A stretch of DNA of 64,000 nt from Sulfurivirga caldicuralii (GTDB taxonomy: Bacteria; Pseudomonadota; Gammaproteobacteria; Thiomicrospirales; Thiomicrospiraceae). The stretch lies in NCBI RefSeq assembly GCF_900141795.1, contig NZ_FSRE01000003.1, positions 310,001-374,000 on the forward strand, given 5' to 3'. Shown here one piece after another: positions 46,831 to 57,354 of the stretch (the first letter of the stretch is position 1; every line of letters begins with the position of its first letter). The translations under genes were made by a program, and so were the position numbers. The notes under the pieces are model-generated. The model was not told the DNA's origin. It was given only the letters and a program-made list of their open reading frames with translations, and made no database searches.

Positions 46831-48012
46831 GTGCGCCCTAGCATTCTGAGACGCCTGCTGCTGTCCTATCTGGCCTTCGGGCTGGTCATGGGCATTATTT
46901 TTCCGTTTTTCGCCAGCCTGTTCGTGGAATGGAAGCCGGGCATGTATGGCTGGTTTGTGGCGGCCGCACTGGTGGCCGGTGTCATGGTCGGGCTGATCAA
47001 CTACTGGATGATGCGCATCATTCTGCTGGGCAAGCTACAGCGCATCGCCGAAATTGCCGATGCCGTGAGCAATCGCGACGTCAGTCACGCCTGCACCATG
47101 CAGAGTGCCGATACCCTCGGAGAAATCATCGACAGCATCAACCGCATGACCGCGAACCTGCGCGATATCGTGCAGCAACTGAACAGCAACGCCACCCAAC
47201 TGGACTCGGTTTCCAAACACTTGGGTGAACGGGCCGACGCATCCTGCGAAGAAGTACTATCGCAACGCGCCGAGGCCGAAAACATTCAGCAGGAAATGCA
47301 ACAGGTCAAGGAAACGGCCCAGGGCGTCACCATCCGCAGCGAGCGGGCCAGAGATGCCGTGGAACGCGCCCGTCAGCTGACGCGCGAAGGCAGCCAGCAG
47401 ATCCAGGCCACCCTGCACTCGATCCAGTCGCTGGCGGAAAGCACCGAAGAGATCGCCCAGCGCATCGAGCGCCTGACTCAGGCGAGTGACGCCATGAATA
47501 CCATCCTGCAAGTGATTCGTGAAATCGCCGAACAAACCAACCTGCTGGCGCTGAATGCCGCCATCGAAGCGGCCCGCGCGGGCGAACACGGTCGCGGCTT
47601 TGCCGTCGTCGCCGATGAAGTGCGCGAGCTGGCAAGCCGCACCGAAACCTCCGTAAGTGAAATCCAGCAGATGGTCAGCGATGTGCAGGAGCAGGCGCGG
47701 GGCACCCAGGCACGTGCCGCTTCCGCCCGCGAACTGGCACAGGAGAGCACCAGGCAAAGCTCGCAAGCCAAGCAGGCGCTCGAGCGCATTGAGCAAGAGG
47801 TGAACAGCGTGCACCAGCTCAACCGCGAAATTGCCGAGGCCAGCCGCCATCAGGATCAACTGGTAGCCACCGCCAGCCAGCGAATCGAAACCCTGAACAT
47901 CTCTTTTGCAGACGTGGACAAGGCCGCACAGGACCTGCATTCTGCCAGTGCTCAGCTGTATGAACTCGTACAGGCTCTCGAAACGCTGGTACGCAGCTTC
48001 AAGACCCGGTAA
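46831..48012 (+). CDS. Methyl-accepting chemotaxis protein without ligand domain
   Basis: The 393-residue receptor starts with GTG after AAGGTG. Two helices (residues 12-30 and 42-62) are separated by about 10 residues, so there is no periplasmic sensor. A HAMP-like part follows, then the signalling tip [21 protein letters not shown]. Input must come from membrane state or partners. It stands before the PAS protein and the second receptor, in the same direction. Confidence 0.92.
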   Translation: MRPSILRRLLLSYLAFGLVMGIIFPFFASLFVEWKPGMYGWFVAAALVAGVMVGLINYWMMRIILLGKLQRIAEIADAVSNRDVSHACTMQSADTLGEIIDSINRMTANLRDIVQQLNSNATQLDSVSKHLGERADASCEEVLSQRAEAENIQQEMQQVKETAQGVTIRSERARDAVERARQLTREGSQQIQATLHSIQSLAESTEEIAQRIERLTQASDAMNTILQVIREIAEQTNLLALNAAIEAARAGEHGRGFAVVADEVRELASRTETSVSEIQQMVSDVQEQARGTQARAASARELAQESTRQSSQAKQALERIEQEVNSVHQLNREIAEASRHQDQLVATASQRIETLNISFADVDKAAQDLHSASAQLYELVQALETLVRSFKTR

Positions 48013-48024
48013 GGAGTGCCCACA

Positions 48025-48573
48025 ATGACAACACACACCCCTCATGAAGTCCCTGTACCGGAAGACCGCTTCATCATCAGCAAGACCGATCCCCGAGGAA
48101 TCATCACCTACGTCAACCGCACGTTCATGGAGGTGGCGGACTATCCCCATGTCATGGTGATCGGTCAGCCGCATAACATCATTCGCCATCCTGACATGCC
48201 AAAGGCCGCGTTCTATCACCTCTGGCACACCATAAAACGGGGGGAGGAGTGGTTTGGCTATGTCAAGAACCGAACCCGCACCGGCAACTACTATTGGGTG
48301 TTTGCCCATGTCACCACTGATTATCAGGATGGCAAACCCATCGGCTACTACTCAGTACGACGCACCATGCCCGATGCACTCAAGCCCACCATTGAAACGC
48401 TGTATGCCGAAATGCGTCAGATCGAAAGCCGATACGGCGACAAGGCGGACATGGAGGCGGCACTAAAACACCTGATGGCGGCCATCCACCAGGCAGGTTA
48501 TGCAAGCTACCGGGACTTTATCCTTCAGAGCTATCTGCAGCACGCACCAGCGTGTGAGGAGGCGTTTGCATGA
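48025..48573 (+). CDS. PAS-domain sensor protein, Aer-like
   Basis: The 182-residue soluble protein has one PAS domain (about 15-125) with Aer-type stretches [26 protein letters not shown] and [20 protein letters not shown], so a flavin or heme cofactor is likely. It lacks a receptor part. The ATG at 48025 has AAGGAG eight bases upstream; a GTG at 48016 is an alternative. It overlaps the next receptor gene (ATGA), so the pair may be a split energy-taxis receptor. Confidence 0.88.
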   Translation: MTTHTPHEVPVPEDRFIISKTDPRGIITYVNRTFMEVADYPHVMVIGQPHNIIRHPDMPKAAFYHLWHTIKRGEEWFGYVKNRTRTGNYYWVFAHVTTDYQDGKPIGYYSVRRTMPDALKPTIETLYAEMRQIESRYGDKADMEAALKHLMAAIHQAGYASYRDFILQSYLQHAPACEEAFA

Positions 48574-50069
48574 GACAGCACATCAGCGCCCGAATCCCGC
48601 TATTGCGCCGCAAGATTCAAGTCCTGCTGGCTGTCCCCCCTCTTTTTACCGCCCTGTTGCTCGTGGCGAACATCGTCATGGAGGGCGCTGACCTGTTTAC
48701 CGTGCTGCTGGGCATTGCCCTGCTTGTCTTTTCGGGCATCTCCGCCTGGACCTGGCGCACCTTCAAACAGGCTGGCCGCGCTCTTGAAGGAGTGAAAACC
48801 AGCCTGAACGAAGCGCTCGCCGGCAATACCGCCTACCGCGTCCTGGATACCCAAGGTCTCGGCGAACTGGGCGAAATCATCTGGGATCTGAATGACTTTT
48901 TCGACATCGTGGAAATCTTCCTCAAGGAAGCGGACAATGTCTTTGCCGCCGCCAGCCGCAACGACTACGCTCGCAAGCCCATTCAGCAGGGCTTCCCGGC
49001 CAACTGGCGCATGACACTGGGCAATATTGACGCCGGCATTGAGGCCATGCACCAGTCGCACGAGTTTGCGCAGCGCAACCGCCTCATGGGCGAACTGCAT
49101 CACCTCAATATCACCAATCTGGTGCCCTCGCTGCTGGCCAATCAGCAATCCGTCGTCCAGGTCAACAATCAGCTGGAAGAAGTCATGACCGTCTCCGAAG
49201 CCAATCGCCAGCAGGCTTCTGCCAGCCGCAAGGTGGTCGCCGGCATCACCGCCACCGTGGAAACATTCCATCAGCAGATGGACGCCATGGGCGCCGATGC
49301 TGAACAGCTCGATCGGGCCAGCGCCTCCATCGGTGAAACGGTCAATGTCATCAAGGATATTGCCGAGCAGACCAATCTTCTTGCGCTTAACGCCTCCATC
49401 GAAGCGGCCCGTGCGGGCGAACACGGCCGCGGCTTTGCCGTCGTCGCCGACGAAGTGCGTCAGCTGGCAGAGCGCACCGCCCACGCCACCGAAGACATCC
49501 AACAGATCATTGACTCCCTGCAGGGGCGCATCAATGAAATGGTTACCAGCACCCAGCAGATGCGTGAACAGAGCGCGGCCATTCATGAGGAAATCGCCCG
49601 TTTCGAGCAGCAGTTCGCGCAGCTGGCAAAAAGTTCGGAGCAGATCGCCGACGCTCTGCGCAAGGGAGAAGACTGGCTATTCGGCGCACTGGTCAAGCTG
49701 GATCACATCATCTACATGCAGCGCGCCTTTATCGCCACAGAAAAAGGCGCCGACAGTGACGAAGCGAAAGCCGTGTTCGTGGACCATCACAACTGCCGTC
49801 TCGGCAAGTGGTATTACGAAGGCTATGGCAAGAAACGCTTTGCAGATCTGCCCGCCTATCGCGAACTGGAGCCCTGGCATGCGCAGGTGCATACCGGCGT
49901 GCACCGGGCCCTGGAGGCCGCCCGCGAGGACTGGATGCACGATGACCACGCGCTGGAAAGCATCATCACCGCCATGCGTGAGGCGCAGGAAGCCAGCCAT
50001 CATGTAATCCAGCTGATCGACGCGCTGCTGCAGCAGCGCCACAGCGAAAACCCGCCAAAAAATGCATGA
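48570..50069 (+). CDS. Chemoreceptor with C-terminal CZB zinc-binding domain
   Basis: The 499-residue receptor has two N-terminal helices (19-37 and 44-63) with almost no periplasmic loop, a linker, the signalling tip [21 protein letters not shown] and a CZB domain at the end ([35 protein letters not shown]). CZB domains bind zinc through three His and one Cys and can sense zinc or oxidants. It probably works with the PAS protein, which is translationally coupled. Confidence 0.92.
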   Translation: MRQHISARIPLLRRKIQVLLAVPPLFTALLLVANIVMEGADLFTVLLGIALLVFSGISAWTWRTFKQAGRALEGVKTSLNEALAGNTAYRVLDTQGLGELGEIIWDLNDFFDIVEIFLKEADNVFAAASRNDYARKPIQQGFPANWRMTLGNIDAGIEAMHQSHEFAQRNRLMGELHHLNITNLVPSLLANQQSVVQVNNQLEEVMTVSEANRQQASASRKVVAGITATVETFHQQMDAMGADAEQLDRASASIGETVNVIKDIAEQTNLLALNASIEAARAGEHGRGFAVVADEVRQLAERTAHATEDIQQIIDSLQGRINEMVTSTQQMREQSAAIHEEIARFEQQFAQLAKSSEQIADALRKGEDWLFGALVKLDHIIYMQRAFIATEKGADSDEAKAVFVDHHNCRLGKWYYEGYGKKRFADLPAYRELEPWHAQVHTGVHRALEAAREDWMHDDHALESIITAMREAQEASHHVIQLIDALLQQRHSENPPKNA

Positions 50070-50143
50070 AAATGGGGGTGATCAATAGGCAGGCACGAAT
50101 CTGCTAAAATGCGATTCTTTACGAAACTTGGTGGTTAAATTCC

Positions 50144-51094
50144 ATGAAAAAGCCCCTGCCTGACGTCGCCTGTGAAGCCCAGTCCGAAACCCGGGGTCGC
50201 CTCAACTGGGTCGGCATGAGCCAGATCGAGCTGCCCATCGAAGTGCTGGACGGTGAAGATCAGCCTGTACGCGTACCCACACTGGCTGACGCGTTCGTCA
50301 ATCTGATCGATCCCAACAGCAAGGGCATCCACATGTCGCGCCTCTATCTGCGACTGGATCAGTTCTCGCTGGGGGGGGCTGTCAGTGTCGAGCGGCTACA
50401 GGGACTGCTGGCCGACTTTATCGACTCGCATGCGGGACTCAGCGACCGCGCGCATGTGGCGTTTCGCTTCGACTACTACGAGCGCCGCGCCTCGCTGCTC
50501 AGCGACAATAGCGGCTGGAAGCACTACCCGGCCGAAATCCGTGCCCAGCTCGGTCCGGGCGGCTTTATGTGCGAACTGGGGGTTGAAATTCCCTACTCAT
50601 CCACCTGCCCCTGCTCCGCCGCACTGTCCCGCCAGCTGATCATGGAACACTTTGCCGAACGCTTCGCCGGACAGGAATCGGTGGCGCTGGACGAAGCGCT
50701 AGCCTGGCTGGCCACCCCCGAAGGCGTCAATGCCACCCCGCACAGCCAGCGCTCCATCGCCCAGATCCGCGTACGCCTGCAACCCGGGCAGGAAATCGAT
50801 ATTTCCGCACTGATCAGCCTGATTGAAGGGGCGCTGCAGACGCCGGTACAGGCTGCTGTCAAGCGCGAGGATGAGCAGGAGTTCGCCCGTCTGAACGCCG
50901 CCAATCTCATGTTCTGCGAAGATGCTGCGCGCCGCCTGCAGGCCGCGCTGAATGCGGCGGAGAGCCATTTCGCCGACTTCTGGGCACGCGTCAACCACTA
51001 CGAAAGCCTGCACCCCCACGACGCCGTGGCCGTGGTCACCAAGGGCGTGCCCGGGGGCTATTCAGACGATCCCGAACTGGTCTGCAAGCGCTAA
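50144..51094 (+). CDS. folE2: GTP cyclohydrolase IB (zinc-independent type)
   Basis: The 316-residue enzyme makes 7,8-dihydroneopterin triphosphate from GTP, the first step of folate and monapterin synthesis. The COG1469 features are LPDVACEAQSETRGRLNWVGM and the catalytic cysteine region SSTCPCSAALSR. FolE2 can use metals other than zinc and often replaces FolE under zinc starvation. A consensus Zur box was not found upstream, so it may be the housekeeping form here. Confidence 0.95.
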   Translation: MKKPLPDVACEAQSETRGRLNWVGMSQIELPIEVLDGEDQPVRVPTLADAFVNLIDPNSKGIHMSRLYLRLDQFSLGGAVSVERLQGLLADFIDSHAGLSDRAHVAFRFDYYERRASLLSDNSGWKHYPAEIRAQLGPGGFMCELGVEIPYSSTCPCSAALSRQLIMEHFAERFAGQESVALDEALAWLATPEGVNATPHSQRSIAQIRVRLQPGQEIDISALISLIEGALQTPVQAAVKREDEQEFARLNAANLMFCEDAARRLQAALNAAESHFADFWARVNHYESLHPHDAVAVVTKGVPGGYSDDPELVCKR

Positions 51095-51173
51095 AACACG
51101 CCTGATCCATCGTTTTATGCCCTTACAACCGTTCAGGGGCCAATCCTTTCCACCCGCGAAGAAATTGCTTCTT

Positions 51174-51194
51174 AAAAAAGTCGGGGACCCCCCC
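51174..51194 (+). repeat. Dispersed GTCGGGGAC element, copy 5
   Basis: The core A6-GTCGGGGAC-C7 is 80 bases downstream of folE2 in its sense direction and ends next to the yidD stop (opposite strand). Upstream similarity: CCCGCGAAGAAATTGCTTCTT. Confidence 0.9.
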
Positions 51195-51196
51195 TA

Positions 51197-51478
51197 TTAC
51201 TCAGGCTCCTGATGCTTCTCGTCGCAGTGGCAGCCGCAGGACGGCACGGGATCCACACCCCCCTCGCTGCCCGGATGACAGCGGCCGATGCGTCTGATGG
51301 CCAGCCAGCCGCCGCAAATCAATCCATGCCGCCGCAGCGCCTCGATGGTGTAACTGGAACAGGTGGGATAAAAACGGCAGCGCGGCCCCAGCAGCGGGCT
51401 GATAAACAGCTGATAGCCACGGACCAGCAGGATGACCGGCCAGGTGGTGACCTTGCGGATCAGCTCGGATGGCCCCAT
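51197..51478 (-). CDS. yidD: Membrane protein insertion efficiency factor YidD
   Basis: The 93-residue protein has the family signature [18 protein letters not shown] with the two cysteines, then EALRRHG and [18 protein letters not shown]. It has an amphipathic N terminus and a Cys-rich tail (CGCHCDE). The start at 51478 fits the family length. The gene normally lies in rpmH-rnpA-yidD-yidC; here it stands apart, downstream of an EAL gene, with an 19-base overlap. Confidence 0.93.
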   Translation of the reverse strand: MGPSELIRKVTTWPVILLVRGYQLFISPLLGPRCRFYPTCSSYTIEALRRHGLICGGWLAIRRIGRCHPGSEGGVDPVPSCGCHCDEKHQEPE

Positions 51479-53451
51479 ACTTTCGCCACGATAACAGGAT
51501 AGTCGGTAAGCGCCCACTGTTGGAAGTCCTCCGCCTTCATGGGGCGGCCCAGGTAATAGCCCTGTAACAGGTCGTAGCCAGCGCGGTACAGCCAGTGCAC
51601 CTGTTCACCCGTCTCTACACCTTCGGCCACGACTTTCATGTCAAGACTGTGCGCCAGCGAAACAATGGCGTTGGCGATGGCGCAGGCGCCTTCGTCATCC
51701 GGAATAGGATCCACGAACTGCTTGTCGACCTTCAGCACCGACAGGGGGAACTTCTGCAGATAGGCCAGCGACGAGTAACCGGTACCGAAGTCATCCACCG
51801 CCAGATCGAACCCATGGGCGCGAATAGCCTGGAAGCGCGATACGTTTTCGGCCGCATCGGTCATCACCACGCGCTCGGTCAATTCCAGCTCGAGCAGGTC
51901 GGGCGCAACGCCAGCCTGCTTCAGCTTCCGTTGAAGGCGATCCAGCAGTGTTTTGTCCTCCAGCTGCACACTGCTGAGATTAATGGCAATGCGGATATTC
52001 TTGAGAACTGGCATTTCTCGCCAGCGCACCAGTTGGCGAATGGACTCATCAATGACCCACTCGCCGATGGCACTGATCAGCCCGACATGCTCGGCCACAC
52101 TGATAAACTCGTCGGGCGGAATAAAGCCTTCCTCGGGATGAATCCAGCGAATCAGCGCTTCACACCCCACCAGCGCACCCGTCTGTGCGCTAAACTGCGG
52201 CTGATAGACCAGGAAAAACTGATTCTGCGCCAATGCCTCGTGCAGCGCATGTTCGATCAATTTGGTGCGCATGAGGCGCGTTTCCATGCTCTCATCGAAG
52301 AAGTGGCACAGGTTTTCCTCATCCCGCTTGGCTGCAGCCAGGGCCAAATCGGCCTGCCGATGCAGCTGCTCAATGGCTGCGCCACCATTCTCCAGACTCG
52401 CGCCCATGCTGAAATTGACGCTAATCTGCTCGCACTTGCCTTCGATCTCGTAGGGTTGCTTCAGACGCTCGTGAACACGCTGACAAATCCGCTCCACCAG
52501 ACTGATCTGCCTGTCATGTTCACCAGCAATGCGCGGCAGCCACAGCAATATGGCAAACTCGTTTGGTCCCGTGCGTGCGAGCAGGTTCACATTCCGACTG
52601 CGCACGGTTCCACGCAGCCGCTGTGCGATAATTTTAAGCAGTTCATCGCCCCCCTCCTGCCCCAGAAAATCGTTGGTTTCGCGGAAACGGCGCACATCAA
52701 TCAGGATCAGAGCCAGTGCATCATTCTCTTTTATTTGCGAGGCCAGTCGCCGCACCCGCTCAAACAGACCATTTCGGTTCAGCAAATGGGTCAGCTGATC
52801 ATAGTAGGCCAGGTGCATGATGTGCTTACGCGTTTTTTCCTCCTCGGTGACGTCACGAAAGACCACCAGCGCAAGCGGACGCGTCCCCTCTCCCTGGGTA
52901 GCTGGCACTTCCACCACGGTGACATCCACATCCAGCTTGACCTCGCGGCCGCTTTTCAACACCGCCTCGAGCCGTGCACAGACCTGCTGACCCGGTTGAT
53001 CAAAGTTCACCCCCAGCGCCTGCAGCACGCCACCCTGACTTTCCTCATCCAGCTCAAAGTCGGCAATGGCATCGATGGTCTGACCACAGACGTTCTCGCT
53101 GATGACATCAAACAGCTGCTCGGCCGCCCCATTGAAACGCACCACGTGACCAGCCCGATCCACCTCGACCAGCGCAAGCGGCACCGACTGCGCCAGTGCT
53201 GTCAGGTGCGCATTTTCCAGTGCCAGATCACGCTCCATGCGCAATGTGCGCCGATAAAGTGCGGTCAGCCAGACGACAATTGCCAGCGCTACCGCAACGA
53301 CGAGAGCAAGCTGTCCCCACGAAAAGTGATAGTCCGATACATGCATCCCGGCCCATCGCTGCCAGAACACATTAAACAGCACCGTACCGACAAAAAAGAG
53401 CACCAGCATGGCATACACCAGCCGCTGGTATTTTTTCATGGGTGTCTTCAT
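51460..53451 (-). CDS. Cyclic di-GMP phosphodiesterase (PAS-GGDEF-EAL)
   Basis: The 663-residue protein has two N-terminal helices (about residues 9-60), a PAS domain (to about 190), a GGDEF-like domain and an EAL domain (from about 390). The GGDEF motif is degenerate ([11 protein letters not shown]), so no cyclase activity is expected. The EAL motif (CEALIRW) and [13 protein letters not shown] are intact, so it should hydrolyse cyclic di-GMP. ATG 53451 follows GGAG; an upstream open frame has no site. Confidence 0.93.
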   Translation of the reverse strand: MKTPMKKYQRLVYAMLVLFFVGTVLFNVFWQRWAGMHVSDYHFSWGQLALVVAVALAIVVWLTALYRRTLRMERDLALENAHLTALAQSVPLALVEVDRAGHVVRFNGAAEQLFDVISENVCGQTIDAIADFELDEESQGGVLQALGVNFDQPGQQVCARLEAVLKSGREVKLDVDVTVVEVPATQGEGTRPLALVVFRDVTEEEKTRKHIMHLAYYDQLTHLLNRNGLFERVRRLASQIKENDALALILIDVRRFRETNDFLGQEGGDELLKIIAQRLRGTVRSRNVNLLARTGPNEFAILLWLPRIAGEHDRQISLVERICQRVHERLKQPYEIEGKCEQISVNFSMGASLENGGAAIEQLHRQADLALAAAKRDEENLCHFFDESMETRLMRTKLIEHALHEALAQNQFFLVYQPQFSAQTGALVGCEALIRWIHPEEGFIPPDEFISVAEHVGLISAIGEWVIDESIRQLVRWREMPVLKNIRIAINLSSVQLEDKTLLDRLQRKLKQAGVAPDLLELELTERVVMTDAAENVSRFQAIRAHGFDLAVDDFGTGYSSLAYLQKFPLSVLKVDKQFVDPIPDDEGACAIANAIVSLAHSLDMKVVAEGVETGEQVHWLYRAGYDLLQGYYLGRPMKAEDFQQWALTDYPVIVAKVWGHPS

Positions 53452-53582
53452 CAGAACTCCCAAAAAATGTGATGCATCAAACCTTATCACACAGGGCCGA
53501 AAATCAAAATATACAAATCCGCCTCACCCATGATTTGTGGGCATAATAGAAAAATGACACACTAACGATAACGAGACACACC

Positions 53583-54917
53583 ATGAACACCTTTCTCATC
53601 AAAAACGCCACCCTCGTCAACGAAGGGGCGCAAACCCAAGCCGACGTACTGATTCGCAATGGCCGCATCGAAAAAATCGCACCCACCATCGACATCCGCG
53701 CCACCCGCACCATTGACGCCGAAGGCCTGACCCTGCTGCCCGGCATGATCGATGATCAGGTGCATTTCCGTGAACCGGGCCTCACCCATAAAGCCGACAT
53801 CGCATCTGAATCGCGCGCGGCGGTTGCCGGCGGCACCACCACCTTCATGGAAATGCCCAATGTCAATCCACCCACGGTCACGCTGGAAGCGCTCGAAGCC
53901 AAACACGCCCGCGCTGCCGAAGTTAGCTGGGCCAACTACAGCTTCTATCTGGGCGCCACCAATGACAATATCGAAGAAATCAAGCGCCTCGATCCCAAAC
54001 AGGCGTGCGGGGTAAAAATCTTCATGGGCAGCTCCACCGGCAACATGCTGGTGGATCGCGACGAAGCATTGCGGCAGGTTTTTACCCACAGCCCGGTGCT
54101 CATCGCTACCCACTGCGAAGATACACCCATGATTCAGGCCCGAGAGGCAGAGTATCGGCAACGCTATGGCGACGACGTCCCCTTCAGCGCCCACCCGGAG
54201 ATCCGCTGCCGAGAAGCCTGCTACAAATCCTCCTCCCACGCCGTGGCGCTGGCGAAAGAGACCGGCGCGCAGCTGCATATCCTGCACATCACCACCGCCG
54301 AGGAGCTAAATCTGTTCGAGCCCGGCCCCGTCACCGGCAAGCAGATTACCAGTGAAGCCTGCACGCATCATCTGTGGTTCTGCGGCGACGAGGACTATGA
54401 CGCCAAGGGCAGCCTGATCAAGTGCAACCCCGCGATCAAAAGCTGCGCCGACCGCGACGCCATCCGCCAGGCCGTCATCGACGGGCGCATCGATGTGATC
54501 GCCACCGACCACGCCCCGCACACGCTCGAGGAAAAGGCGCAGCCCTACTTCAAGGCGCCCGCCGGCCTGCCGCAGGTGCAGCGCAGCCTGCAGGCGCTGC
54601 TGGATCTGTACCATCAGGGCGTGTTCCCGCTGGAACTGATCGTTGAAAAGACCAGCCACGCCGTGGCCGAACGCTTCCAAATCAGGGACCGCGGCTATAT
54701 CCGCGAAGGCTACTGGGCCGATCTGGTGCTGGTGGACCTCAACCGACCCGAAACCGACACCCGCGACAAGGCGCTCTACAAGTGCGGCTGGTCGCCGTGG
54801 GAAGGACACACCTTCAAGAGCACCATTGTCGGCACACTGGTCAATGGCGAACTGAAGTACTGGGAAGGCGCCTTCAGCGACTTCACACCGGGCAAGCGGC
54901 TAGAATTCAACCGATAG
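53583..54917 (+). CDS. pyrC: Dihydroorotase (class I type)
   Basis: This 444-residue zinc amidohydrolase forms dihydroorotate in pyrimidine synthesis. Metal ligands: DDQVHFREPG (about 57-66), the carboxylated lysine in GVKIFMGSS, HCED, LHILHIT and ATDHAPH. It is longer than E. coli PyrC (348) and belongs to the class I group. An allantoinase or related role is less likely. It is followed after nine bases by an aldehyde dehydrogenase gene. Confidence 0.92.
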   Translation: MNTFLIKNATLVNEGAQTQADVLIRNGRIEKIAPTIDIRATRTIDAEGLTLLPGMIDDQVHFREPGLTHKADIASESRAAVAGGTTTFMEMPNVNPPTVTLEALEAKHARAAEVSWANYSFYLGATNDNIEEIKRLDPKQACGVKIFMGSSTGNMLVDRDEALRQVFTHSPVLIATHCEDTPMIQAREAEYRQRYGDDVPFSAHPEIRCREACYKSSSHAVALAKETGAQLHILHITTAEELNLFEPGPVTGKQITSEACTHHLWFCGDEDYDAKGSLIKCNPAIKSCADRDAIRQAVIDGRIDVIATDHAPHTLEEKAQPYFKAPAGLPQVQRSLQALLDLYHQGVFPLELIVEKTSHAVAERFQIRDRGYIREGYWADLVLVDLNRPETDTRDKALYKCGWSPWEGHTFKSTIVGTLVNGELKYWEGAFSDFTPGKRLEFNR

Positions 54918-54926
54918 GAGTAGGTC

Positions 54927-56303
54927 ATGGCTCAGGAATTCATTTCCATCAACCCCGCCACCGAGGAAGAAAACGCCCGCATCCCCGTCTGGGATGACGA
55001 CAAGCTGGACACGGCGCTGCGCTACGCCGGCTACGCACAACGCGACTGGGCGCAGCAGACACCCCTTGAAACCCGATGTGAACTGCTGCGCAATGTCGCA
55101 GAACTGCTGCGCGTCAAAAAGCGCGAACTGGCCGAACTGGCCACGCGGGAAATGGGCAAGCGCATCGGCGAGGCCGAAGCCGAAGTGGAAAAGTGCGCCT
55201 GGGTGTGCGACTTCTATGCTGATCAGGCCCCCGCCATGCTGGCGGACGAGGTGGTGGAAACGGAAGCCACTCGCTCACTGGTGGTCTATCAGCCGCTGGG
55301 CGTCATCCTCGCTGTCATGCCGTGGAACTTCCCCTACTGGCAGGTATTCCGCGCCGCAGCGCCGGCACTGGTGGCCGGCAACGGCGTCGTGCTCAAGCAC
55401 GCCAGCAATGTGCCCCTGTGTGCGCTGGCCATCGAAGGACTGTTCAAGGAAGCCGGCTTCCCCGAAGACCTGTTCCAGAGCCTGATGATCACCTCCGCGC
55501 AGGTGGAACGCGCCATCTGTCATCCCGACGTGCGCGGCGTGACGCTCACCGGCTCGGAACCCGCCGGCCGCGCCGTGGCCAGCATCGCCGGACGTGAACT
55601 GAAAAAGACTGTGCTAGAGCTGGGCGGCTCCGACCCCTTTGTGATCCTGCCCGATGCTGATCTGGACGAAGTGGTCCCCATGGCGCTCAAGGCCCGCTTT
55701 ATCAACATGGGGCAAAGCTGCATTGCGGCCAAGCGCTTTCTGGTGGATAAAACCATGCACGATGAATTTGTGGCGCGCTTCAAGGTCGCCATTGAAGACT
55801 ACTTTGTGCCCGGCGATCCCATGGACCCTGCCACCACCCTCGGCCCCATGGCACGCCGCGACCTGATGGAGGAGCTGCACAACCAGGTGATCCGCGCTCA
55901 GGATTATGGTGCCACGGTGGAAACCGGCGGCCAGACACTGGATCGCCCCGGCGCCTACTATGCGCCCACGCTGTTGACCAATGTCACCACCAGCAACCCG
56001 GCGTTTCAGGAAGAACTGTTCGGCCCGGTGGCAACGGTCACAACTTACACCGAACCCTCTCATGCGCTGGGGCTAGCCAATGCCACCCGCTTTGGGCTGG
56101 GTGGCTCCGTGTGGACGACGGACATCGCCACTGGCGAGGCCATCGCCCGCGGCATGCAGTGCGGCTGCGCTTTTGTCAACGACATGGTCAGGTCCGACCC
56201 GCGCCTGCCCTTTGGCGGCATCAAGGACTCCGGCTATGGGCGCGAACTGAGCGTATATGGCATCCGTGAGTTTGTGAACATCAAGACCCTGTGGATAAAG
56301 TAA
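54927..56303 (+). CDS. NAD(P)-dependent succinate-semialdehyde dehydrogenase family enzyme
   Basis: The 458-residue aldehyde dehydrogenase has the general base E in LELGGSDPFVI, the nucleophile C in NMGQSCIAAKRF and the dinucleotide region VMPWNFPYWQVFRAAAPALV. It best resembles GabD/Sad-type enzymes. The substrate cannot be settled. TAGGAGTAGGTC precedes the ATG. It is co-directional with the dihydroorotase gene, although no pathway links them. Confidence 0.9.
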   Translation: MAQEFISINPATEEENARIPVWDDDKLDTALRYAGYAQRDWAQQTPLETRCELLRNVAELLRVKKRELAELATREMGKRIGEAEAEVEKCAWVCDFYADQAPAMLADEVVETEATRSLVVYQPLGVILAVMPWNFPYWQVFRAAAPALVAGNGVVLKHASNVPLCALAIEGLFKEAGFPEDLFQSLMITSAQVERAICHPDVRGVTLTGSEPAGRAVASIAGRELKKTVLELGGSDPFVILPDADLDEVVPMALKARFINMGQSCIAAKRFLVDKTMHDEFVARFKVAIEDYFVPGDPMDPATTLGPMARRDLMEELHNQVIRAQDYGATVETGGQTLDRPGAYYAPTLLTNVTTSNPAFQEELFGPVATVTTYTEPSHALGLANATRFGLGGSVWTTDIATGEAIARGMQCGCAFVNDMVRSDPRLPFGGIKDSGYGRELSVYGIREFVNIKTLWIK

Positions 56304-56391
56304 ATACGCTTTCGTTACCGCAGGCAAAACCCGAACCACAGGCGTAAACGGACTCAAGTTCAGGTGATCTACTGCGCAGTTGCGCCATCGT

Positions 56392-56441
56392 GCCGCAACC
56401 CCATGGGGCAGGGCGCTTTTGCGCCCATGGGACGTTGCGGC
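56392..56441. repeat. Long imperfect hairpin in the 305-base gap
   Basis: Outer arms GCCGCAAC/GTTGCGGC enclose CCCAT/ATGGG and GGGCGC-TTTT-GCGCCC, 19 paired bases in all with two small bulges. The rest of the gap (56304-56608) shows no gene and no clear promoter. There is no T-tract, so it is not a classic terminator. Confidence 0.8.
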
Positions 56442-56608
56442 TCGCGTGCATGGGATGACCATGCTGCGCTCGTCACACCCTGCCCTGGGACAAACTCGCT
56501 ACTGTCGCGACCATTCAGTGGCGTGCGAAAGTGCCTGCATCACTTGAAAACCCCTGAATCGGGGCCATGAAAATCACAGCGACATTTTTTCAATGAGGAG
56601 GTGACACC

Positions 56609-57172
56609 ATGAGTATCTATTTTGAAATCGGCCCCGAACCGGTGGCGGAAAAGCTGGGCAAGCAGACCTTCTGGCTGGGCATCGCCCTGCTGATCGTCGG
56701 TGCGATCGGGATTTTCCTGCCAGAGTTTCTGGCGCTGACCATCAACTACTTTCTCGCCTGGCTGCTGATTCTGGCCGCCGTGTTCATGGGCTATCTCACC
56801 TGGATTACCCCCTATAAGGACCTGTCCAGCTGGCTCAAGCCCATCCTACTGCTGGCGGTAGGCATTCTGCTGTTCGTCTTTCCGACGGCAGGTATTGCCA
56901 CACTGACCCTGCTGCTGGCGCTCTATTTCATCATGGATGCCGCCATCAACTTCGCGCTGGCCAGGCAGATTTATCCCATGAAAGGCTGGGGCTGGATGGT
57001 GTTCAACGGCATCGTCACCTTTGTGCTGGCCCTGCTGGCGGCTTATGGCTGGCCGGAAACATCGGGCGTTTTCCTCGGCGTGATTGTGGGCATCAGCCTG
57101 TTTCTGGACGGCGCCGTATTTACCCGCGTCGGCTGGGAGCTGAAGAAAAAGCATAAGGTGGAAATCGAATAA
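56609..57172 (+). CDS. HdeD-family membrane protein
   Basis: The 187-residue protein has six helices and the HdeD pattern (GIALLIVGAIGIFLPEFLAL, LLLAVGILLFVFPTAG, FNGIVTFVLALLAAYGWPETSG). In E. coli HdeD is linked to acid resistance at high density; its chemistry is unknown. GAGGAGGTGACACC precedes the ATG. It stands alone and ends at a terminator. Confidence 0.85.
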   Translation: MSIYFEIGPEPVAEKLGKQTFWLGIALLIVGAIGIFLPEFLALTINYFLAWLLILAAVFMGYLTWITPYKDLSSWLKPILLLAVGILLFVFPTAGIATLTLLLALYFIMDAAINFALARQIYPMKGWGWMVFNGIVTFVLALLAAYGWPETSGVFLGVIVGISLFLDGAVFTRVGWELKKKHKVEIE

Positions 57173-57201
57173 GCTTATGCTCCGTTGGCTCTTTCATAAA
57201 T

Positions 57202-57226
57202 AGCGCACCCACGGGTGCGCTTTTTG
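57202..57226 (+). terminator. Intrinsic terminator
   Basis: AGCGCACCC-AC-GGGTGCGCT with T5 follows the HdeD-like gene by 29 bases. Between it and the folM end (57355) nothing was recognised. Confidence 0.9.
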
Positions 57227-57354
57227 TTTGCCCGACCAGATGAAACGGTGGTGCGTCTGGGCGATCGCCTGCGCAGCCGCTCCAAGCCCCATCCATGCGA
57301 AGTTCATGACATCCCCTCCCTGTTGCCTGAACGATGGACAGCTGTCCGCCTTCT

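Noticed and set aside
51595-53472. 625-codon open frame antisense to the PAS-GGDEF-EAL gene
   Set aside because: Composition is that of a complementary strand (His/Gln/Arg-rich), and the opposite gene has all domain motifs.
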